From positions 1 through 19,334 of the forward strand of contig CAZKBT010000059.1 of the NCBI GenBank assembly GCA_964551305.1: DNA of 19,334 nt. The letters run 5' to 3'. Positions within the stretch are counted from its first letter, which is position 1; the number at the start of each line of letters is the position of its first letter. Of this stretch, positions 14,468-19,334 are shown one piece after another. The translations under genes were made by a program, and so were the position numbers. The notes below the pieces were generated by a model. The model was given only the letters and a program-made list of their open reading frames with translations. It had not been told where the DNA came from and did not search any database. The stretch comes from JBAZDC01 sp041654595. Lineage in GTDB: Bacteria > Pseudomonadota > Gammaproteobacteria > Burkholderiales > Burkholderiaceae_B.

Positions 14468-15918
14468 ACACCGCCGTCATCGGAGCCGGCTGGGCGGGCC
14501 TGGCGGCTGCGCTGCAGCTTCTGCGGCAAGGCCATCAGGTGACGGTTTTCGAAGCTTCGCACATCCTGGGCGGACGGGCGCGGCGCAGTCCGGCGCCGGC
14601 GCTGGGCATGAGTATCGACAACGGCCAGCATATTTTATTGGGCGCGTATCGGGAAACCCTTGCGCTCATGCGCTCGATGGACCTGGACGTCGACGCGCTG
14701 TTTCATCGCCGGCCATTGACGCTGCTCTACGCGGACGGCTCGTTCGCGCTGTCGGCCGCCAAACTGCCCGCTCCCTTGCACATGCTGGCCGGCATGCTGC
14801 GCGCGCGGGGCATCACAGGGCATGAAAAACTCGGCCTGGTCCGGATTATGGCCGCGCTGCGCCTGCGCGGCTGGCGCAGCGCCCCGGCCTGCTCCGTCGG
14901 GCAATGGCTGGCGCGGCACCACCAATCCGAGCGCATGATCCGCCTGTTCTGGCGGCCGCTGTGCGTCGCCGCGCTGAATACCCCGATCGAGCAGGCCTGC
15001 GCCCAGCTGTTCGCCAACGTGCTGCGAGACAGCCTGGGCGGCGATGCCGGTGCGGCCGATCTGCTGATTCCCCTTGTGGATCTGTCCAGCCTGTGGCCCG
15101 ATCATGTGCAGGCGCATGCCGACCGGCTGCATCCCGGCCGGCTGAGCATGCGGCTCGGCCATGCCGTCCGGCGCCTGGAATCCCTGGCGCGGGGCGTGGC
15201 CCTGGACGGCGAGCGATACGATGCGCTCATCGTCGCATGCCAGGCCCCCGTTGCGCTGCGGCTGTTGAGAACGCTGGACGATCCCCCGGCGCCGTCCGGA
15301 TCGAGCGATGAGGGGCGGCGGCACGAAGCCAGGCTGCGCTACGAAGCGCGGCTGGCCGCGCTGGACCATGCCCCCATCGCGACGGTCACCCTGCTGCTGG
15401 AGCGCCCCTGGGGCCTGCCCCTGCCCATGCTGGGCTTGCAGGAACGGCCGGAACGCCTGCAATTCGGCCAATGGCTGTTCGATGCGCAAGCCCGCCTTGC
15501 CCAAGCTGACGGAGGCGACGCGGATTCCCAGGCAACGCGTGGTTCCAATTCTATTCGCGCCCAAGGGAATCAAGACGTCCGCTGCGCCGCGTCCCCAAAC
15601 AGTCTGCTACACGTCGTCATCAGCGACGCGCACGCGCTGGAACGCCATCATGCCTGGCAAGTGGTCGGCGGCATCATCGATCAGGTGCGCGAGCAGGCCC
15701 GGGCATACGGCCCCATGCCCGAGGTCCGCGGCCATGAAATCATCGTCGAAAAACGCGCCACCTTCGTCGCGCGGCCCGGCCTGCCGCGCCCGGCAAACCG
15801 GACGCCCTGGCCCGGCGTCATGGCCGCCGGAGACTGGACTGATACCGGCTATCCGGCGGTGCTGGAAGGCGCGGTGCGCAGCGGCCTGCGCGCGGCGCTT
15901 GGGCTTGGCCCGGCCTGA
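14464..15918 (+). CDS. hpnE: Hydroxysqualene dehydroxylase HpnE
   Basis: An FAD-dependent amine-oxidase-fold enzyme that reduces hydroxysqualene to squalene. The 484-residue protein opens with the FAD-binding VIGAGWAGLAAA (5-16), then GGRARR and DNGQHILLGAY (52-62). It ends with the conserved AGDWTDTGYPAVLEGAVRSG (455-474). The ATG at 14464 overlaps the hpnD stop; the frame is open far upstream only as a shadow of hpnD. Between WLFD (337-340) and LLHVVIS (381-387), where relatives usually have a short turn, about 40 hydrophilic residues rich in Gln, Asp, Ala and Ser are present; their DNA holds an imperfect palindrome (15523-15571). The insert is in frame, so the gene looks intact. A further tail of squalene/hopanoid genes is absent. 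Confidence 0.93.
   Translation: MNTAVIGAGWAGLAAALQLLRQGHQVTVFEASHILGGRARRSPAPALGMSIDNGQHILLGAYRETLALMRSMDLDVDALFHRRPLTLLYADGSFALSAAKLPAPLHMLAGMLRARGITGHEKLGLVRIMAALRLRGWRSAPACSVGQWLARHHQSERMIRLFWRPLCVAALNTPIEQACAQLFANVLRDSLGGDAGAADLLIPLVDLSSLWPDHVQAHADRLHPGRLSMRLGHAVRRLESLARGVALDGERYDALIVACQAPVALRLLRTLDDPPAPSGSSDEGRRHEARLRYEARLAALDHAPIATVTLLLERPWGLPLPMLGLQERPERLQFGQWLFDAQARLAQADGGDADSQATRGSNSIRAQGNQDVRCAASPNSLLHVVISDAHALERHHAWQVVGGIIDQVREQARAYGPMPEVRGHEIIVEKRATFVARPGLPRPANRTPWPGVMAAGDWTDTGYPAVLEGAVRSGLRAALGLGPA
15523..15571. repeat. 49-bp imperfect palindrome inside hpnE
   Basis: GATTCCC (15523-15529) is mirrored by GGGAATC (15565-15571). Inside, GG (15531-15532) can pair with CC (15561-15562), and CGCG (15536-15539) with CGCG (15556-15559), giving about 13 pairs around a 16-base loop. 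It lies exactly in the extra segment of HpnE and is read through in frame. It may be a small palindromic element that inserted into the gene; this is inferred from one copy only. Confidence 0.5.
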
Positions 15919-15975
15919 TCCAAAGAAACTCGACACGGCACAGCCGGCTCCGCCTCCATCCTCTTTGCCCGCCCT

Positions 15976-16073
15976 ATTGAATACGGTCGCATTCTAATAG
16001 TAAGCGTTCATTTCGTTTGTCCTGGCTTGGGTATCAATATCTCAATTTAATTTCAATATGCTAAATTGAATAC
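15976..16073. repeat. Nine-base direct repeat in the autotransporter upstream region
   Basis: ATTGAATAC occurs at 15976-15984 and again at 16065-16073, 89 bases apart, in the 232-bp gap between hpnE and the autotransporter. It could be a regulator half-site or chance. Apart from this and the two inverted repeats, nothing recognisable, no small gene and no terminator was found in the gap. Confidence 0.3.
16042..16069. promoter_or_regulatory. AT-rich inverted repeat upstream of the autotransporter
   Basis: TCAATTTA (16042-16049) and TAAATTGA (16062-16069) are a perfect eight-base inverted repeat with a 12-base centre, 82 bp before the start codon. The arm centres are 20 bp apart, about two helical turns, which suits a dimeric regulator. 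The region is strikingly AT-rich for this genome. No regulator is identified. Confidence 0.4.
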
Positions 16074-16087
16074 ATCGAAACGCTACA

Positions 16088-16106
16088 CGATACGTATCCG
16101 GTATCG
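16088..16106. promoter_or_regulatory. Symmetric GATAC/GTATC cluster in the autotransporter leader
   Basis: CGATAC (16088-16093) and GTATCG (16101-16106) form an inverted repeat, and GATACGTATC (16089-16098) is itself a perfect palindrome, so three alternating half-sites overlap. It lies 44 bp upstream of the start codon, and could be an operator or, if transcribed, a leader hairpin. The function is unknown. Confidence 0.35.
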
Positions 16107-16150
16107 CAAGCCCCTGTCTGACCGAAATCCCACCCAGCCAAGGAAACGAT

Positions 16151-19100
16151 ATGACGCAACAATCGATGCCGAAGCACCAAGCCATACGCAAAACGAACGA
16201 CGAGCCTGGCGCCCGCCCTTTCACGCGGCCTCAACGCCGCGGCGGCCCGTCTATCAAACTAACCGTCCTTGCGCATAGTCTCTTAGCCGGGTTCGGCCTG
16301 TATTTCAGTAGTGAATTAGCCGCCGCGCAAAATATCATAGATGTGCCAGGGGGCGAGTTACATTCGGTACTGACCCGAGATCAATGGGAAACGCATATTG
16401 ACGAGTGGAGGGAGCAAGCACATGAGGTTGCGCATGACGTCCTAAGCGGTGCCTTGGGAGGTCTCATCAGTCCCGACCTTTTCAATATCACGTTTGAATT
16501 TCAAGAGCCACCTACCGTTATCCCTCCAGACGTCGAGGTGACAGTAGAGGCCACGAGCACGATCACGGAACCATGGATTCCGATGTTGAAGGACATAATA
16601 CAAGGGGCCGTAACACCCATGGTTTACACCCTAGCGGAAGACCTAGGTACCTACGTACATTTATCTGACCATTTCGACGGCGGAGTAATTGGTGCATTCA
16701 GCCGATTGGAAAACAGAGGCGAGCTAGTAAACATAGGGGAGCTAGTAAACATAGGAGATTTGAAGAATGACGGTGTCCTGACAAACAGTAGTCGGCTGGA
16801 GAATTACGGCACAGTATTCGGAAACGGGGAGATTCATAATACAGACGGTGGCGAACTCGTCATGCTCACTCGAGCGGGCGGCGACGGCGTTCACGGCCTG
16901 CTCCTGTCCGACGTCATATCCGAACCGAACTCGAAACTGATCTTTGCGCATGAAGCTCCGAAAGAGGACGAGTATACGTATTATTACTCTCTGAGCGGCG
17001 GCGGCATCCTGGAACATTCCGGCCCGGGCGTCACGGCCTTGACGGGCGACAACACGCACACCGGCGGCACGTTCGTCACCGCCGGCACCTTGATCGTGGG
17101 CGTGGGCGGCCAGGGCAGCCTGAGCGGCGACGTTGCCGTCAGTGACGGCGCGACCTTGGCCGGCTCGGGGCGCATCGGCTCACCAGGCTCTACGGTTACT
17201 ATCGGCTCGGGCGCGACTCTGGCGCCGGGCAATTCGATCGGAATCATAACTATCGATGGCGATTCCATACTTGAATCAGGCTCCATTATGGAATTCGAGC
17301 TGGGCTCGCCGGCCTCCGAGGCCGAGTACGCCATGCATGGCAAGAGCGACCGCCTCGACGTAACCGGCGATCTGACCGTGGAAGACGGCGCGCTTCTGAA
17401 TCTGGTACCGAGCGATGCGTCGGAGGACGGCAAGGCGGGCCAGGGCTATTACCGTTTGATTACTTACGGCGGCTCGTTGCACGGTCAGCAGGACTACCTG
17501 CAGATCGCGTCAACGGAGGGGCTGCCGCAATTGGGAACCGAATACTCGCTGTCCGCGGGCGTCGAGCCGGCCGATGGCGGCGGCTACATCGATCTTTATA
17601 TTTCCTCTACGGTTCCCGATGCCATCCAGCATTGGCTATCCGGTGAAACCGAATGGGGATTGCCTGATATCCAGCCCTGGCTCAACAAGGACAGCGACCT
17701 GCCCGTCCACTGGGCCGGCAATACCGGGATATTCAAAAACTTGGCGGATGACGACGCCGGCGGGACGATTAACGTACACGACGAGCAGTACTTTAAAGGC
17801 TTGCAGTTTGTCAATAACGGGTACGTGCTGGGCGGGGAGGGCGTACTGAGAATGGCCGAAGACACCGCCGAGATCCGGGTGCTGGCCGGTGTGTCGGCCG
17901 AGATCGGCACGCCTATCGCAGGAGAAGGCGCGCTGGTCAAAGCCGGGGCAGGCAACGTGATGCTGCGGGGCGAGAATGATTACGCGGGCGGCACGCGCAT
18001 CCTGGACGGCACGGTTTCCGTAGCATCGGACATGAACCTCGGCCAGGAAAGCGGAGGCATAGAGCTGGACGGCGGCGCGTTGCGCATCATGGATCCCGAC
18101 TACGACCACACTGTGCGTACCATCAGCCTGGGCCAGGCCGGCGGCACGCTGGAGATCGGCGATCCCAGCCAGGATCCGAATCCGGACCAGGAGTTTCGCA
18201 TCTCGGAGCCCATCGTCTCCTTGCCGGGGGTGGAATCCGACGGCGGCCTGACCATCACCGGCGGCGGTTTCCTGATCCTGGAAAGCGACAATACCTATAC
18301 CGGACCGACTACCATCCGCAATCTCGAAGGCGTTCAGATCGGCAACGGCAGCGACAACATAGGCGCCATCTCCGGGCCCATCCTTAATGAAACGGCGCTG
18401 GTCTTCCTGCGCGGCGATGAAGACTACGAGCATGCCGGCGAAATCAGCGGGCCGGGAACCGTCACCAAGGCGGACGAAGCCACGTTGACGCTGGCAGGCC
18501 GCAATACCTTCACGGGCGGCCTCTTCGTGCAAGCGGGCAGGCTCATCGGCGCCAACGCCAGCTTGGGCCGGGGCGATATTCGAATCGGCGACGGCGCGAC
18601 GCTGCAAGTCGCCCAGGCCGAGGCCGCGACCTTCGAGGGCGTTTTGTCCGGCGAAGGCGCCTTGATCAAGACCGACGCGGGCGCCTGGGCGCTGACGGGC
18701 GATAGCTCGGACTACGCAGGCAACGTGGATGTGCGGCAAGGCGCATTGATCGTGGGGGTGGGCGGCCAGGGCAGCCTGGGCGGCGAGATCACCGTGCACG
18801 AGGCCGCGATGCTGGGCGGCAGCGGCATCGTGGGCAGCCCGGGGCGGGCCACTACCCTGCTAGGCGGCGCGACGCTGGCCCCGGGCAACTCGATCGGAAC
18901 ATTGCATGTGGCCGGCGATCTGGTGTTCGAACCGGGTTCTGTGTTCCAGGTCGAACTCAATGATGCGCAGCTGACGGATAAGGTCGAGGTCGCCGGCCGG
19001 GCCACGCTGGCCGGCGCGGTGCAAGTGCTGGCCTCGGGATCGGCGTTCAAGCCGCGCACGGACTACATCATCCTGTCGGCGAGCGAAGTGCGGAATCAGT

Positions 19101-19334
19101 TCGATGCCCCGACCCTGGATGTCGAATACGAATACCTGACACCCACTCTGGCCTACTCGGACACGGATGTCACGTTGACGTTGGAGCGCAAGACCAATCC
19201 CGATCCAGGGCCCGATCCCGACCCTGATCCAGGTCCGAATCCCGACCCGGGACCCGATCCTGACCCAGGACCTAATCCTGATCCGGGTCCCGATCCAGGA
19301 CCTAACCCAGATCCAGGCCCCAATCCTGATCCAG
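16151..19334 (+). CDS. Autotransporter passenger (type V secretion), cut off by the window edge
   Basis: Open from ATG 16151 (AAGGAA five bases upstream) to the edge: at least 1061 codons with no stop, beta-barrel not reached. Signal sequence: basic N-region of about 35 residues, hydrophobic core 36-52, cleavage near AAA-Q at 59/60. Residues 60-184 are unrecognised. Residues 185-234 are hexapeptides xLxNxG. Five PATR-like beta-helix units begin near 297, 605, 710, 781 and 848 (pattern LTGxNTxTGGTxVxxGTLxVG). Two APGNSIG modules lie at 314-364 and 866-916. The stretch 945-1015 (YIILSASEV to TLTLERK) resembles the segment that precedes the barrel in this family. From 1016 a Pro-Asp-Pro-Gly repeat begins. 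Likely a surface adhesin or other virulence/biofilm factor; its ligand is unknown. The first part is much more AT-rich and uses rare codons. Confidence 0.85.
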   Translation, partial: MTQQSMPKHQAIRKTNDEPGARPFTRPQRRGGPSIKLTVLAHSLLAGFGLYFSSELAAAQNIIDVPGGELHSVLTRDQWETHIDEWREQAHEVAHDVLSGALGGLISPDLFNITFEFQEPPTVIPPDVEVTVEATSTITEPWIPMLKDIIQGAVTPMVYTLAEDLGTYVHLSDHFDGGVIGAFSRLENRGELVNIGELVNIGDLKNDGVLTNSSRLENYGTVFGNGEIHNTDGGELVMLTRAGGDGVHGLLLSDVISEPNSKLIFAHEAPKEDEYTYYYSLSGGGILEHSGPGVTALTGDNTHTGGTFVTAGTLIVGVGGQGSLSGDVAVSDGATLAGSGRIGSPGSTVTIGSGATLAPGNSIGIITIDGDSILESGSIMEFELGSPASEAEYAMHGKSDRLDVTGDLTVEDGALLNLVPSDASEDGKAGQGYYRLITYGGSLHGQQDYLQIASTEGLPQLGTEYSLSAGVEPADGGGYIDLYISSTVPDAIQHWLSGETEWGLPDIQPWLNKDSDLPVHWAGNTGIFKNLADDDAGGTINVHDEQYFKGLQFVNNGYVLGGEGVLRMAEDTAEIRVLAGVSAEIGTPIAGEGALVKAGAGNVMLRGENDYAGGTRILDGTVSVASDMNLGQESGGIELDGGALRIMDPDYDHTVRTISLGQAGGTLEIGDPSQDPNPDQEFRISEPIVSLPGVESDGGLTITGGGFLILESDNTYTGPTTIRNLEGVQIGNGSDNIGAISGPILNETALVFLRGDEDYEHAGEISGPGTVTKADEATLTLAGRNTFTGGLFVQAGRLIGANASLGRGDIRIGDGATLQVAQAEAATFEGVLSGEGALIKTDAGAWALTGDSSDYAGNVDVRQGALIVGVGGQGSLGGEITVHEAAMLGGSGIVGSPGRATTLLGGATLAPGNSIGTLHVAGDLVFEPGSVFQVELNDAQLTDKVEVAGRATLAGAVQVLASGSAFKPRTDYIILSASEVRNQFDAPTLDVEYEYLTPTLAYSDTDVTLTLERKTNPDPGPDPDPDPGPNPDPGPDPDPGPNPDPGPDPGPNPDPGPNPDP
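16721..16756 (+). repeat. 18-bp tandem duplication encoding ELVNIG twice
   Basis: Two adjacent 18-base units (16721-16738, 16739-16756) are identical apart from the last base, and encode ELVNIG-ELVNIG. They lie inside a longer run of hexapeptides of the form xLxNxG, residues 185-234. The near identity of this pair indicates a recent duplication of one rung. Confidence 0.9.
17090..17242 (+). repeat. Autotransporter module, copy 1
   Basis: Encodes residues 314-364, from LIVGVGGQGSL to LAPGNSIG. It is 34 of 51 residues identical to copy 2 at 18746-18898. The first 41 bases (17090-17130) differ from the second copy at only two positions. Confidence 0.85.
18746..18898 (+). repeat. Autotransporter module, copy 2
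   Basis: Encodes residues 866-916, the partner of 17090-17242. In known autotransporters this kind of module (GTLxVxGxGxLxG, then LAPGNSIGTL) usually lies once, just before the translocator; here the second copy holds that place. Confidence 0.85.
19196..19334 (+). repeat. Pro-Asp-Pro-Gly repeat linker, continuing past the edge
   Basis: From Asn at 19196 every second residue is proline, alternating with Asp, Gly and Asn in units such as NPDPGP and DPDPGP, for at least 46 codons. The codons for Pro and Asp vary from unit to unit. Such proline-rich stretches often link a passenger to its beta-barrel and make a stiff spacer. The full length cannot be seen. Confidence 0.9.

Noticed and set aside
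15985..16015. Possible Fur or BvgA site in the autotransporter upstream region
   Set aside because: The matches to either consensus are too weak and lack the expected second half-site.
16066..16278. 70-codon plus-strand frame before the autotransporter
   Set aside because: It begins with TTG, is in another frame than the autotransporter, has no ribosome-binding site and is mostly overlapped by it.
17636..18799. Minus-strand 387-codon frame opposite the autotransporter
   Set aside because: Shadow of the continuous plus-strand frame that carries PATR repeats and a signal sequence.

Overview
The window is a GC-rich chromosomal segment from a Gram-negative bacterium. It most resembles a betaproteobacterium of the order Burkholderiales, probably Alcaligenaceae (Bordetella/Achromobacter-like). 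This rests on the gene families present (a Kdo kinase with an LPS-kinase fold, hpnCDE, a PotFGHI polyamine transporter, a PATR-type autotransporter) and on the base and codon use. The genus is an inference; no rRNA, tRNA, IS element, integrase or CRISPR array was seen.

Layout. From about 12.6 kb down to the left edge every gene lies on the minus strand. In order of transcription they are alr (alanine racemase), an SDR oxidoreductase, radA (recombination/repair ATPase), a large FtsX/YbbP-type permease, kdkA (Kdo kinase), potF-potG-potH-potI (polyamine ABC importer), a YffB/ArsC-like thioredoxin-fold protein, rpiA (ribose-5-phosphate isomerase) and phoU (phosphate-signalling regulator). Several junctions are coupled by 1-, 4- or 8-base overlaps (SDR/radA, permease/kdkA, potG/potH, potH/potI, potI/yffB), so this stretch is probably a few polycistronic units. 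A well-formed direct repeat resembling a PhoB box lies between rpiA and phoU and points at phoU.

From 12.7 kb rightwards the genes are on the plus strand. hpnC-hpnD-hpnE, with overlapping ends, encode the three-enzyme route from farnesyl diphosphate to squalene used for hopanoids. HpnE carries an extra segment whose DNA contains a 49-bp imperfect palindrome. After a 232-bp AT-richer intergenic region with several symmetric elements, a large open frame starts at 16151 and runs without a stop to the right edge. It is the passenger of a type V autotransporter, with a long signal sequence, a hexapeptide xLxNxG region, five PATR-like repeats, two copies of an APGNSIG module and a long Pro-Asp-Pro-Gly tail. 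The beta-barrel would be beyond the window.

Most of the window is ordinary housekeeping and envelope metabolism. The accessory, most interesting part is the autotransporter, whose first ~280 codons have base and codon use clearly unlike its remainder, suggesting a mosaic gene.
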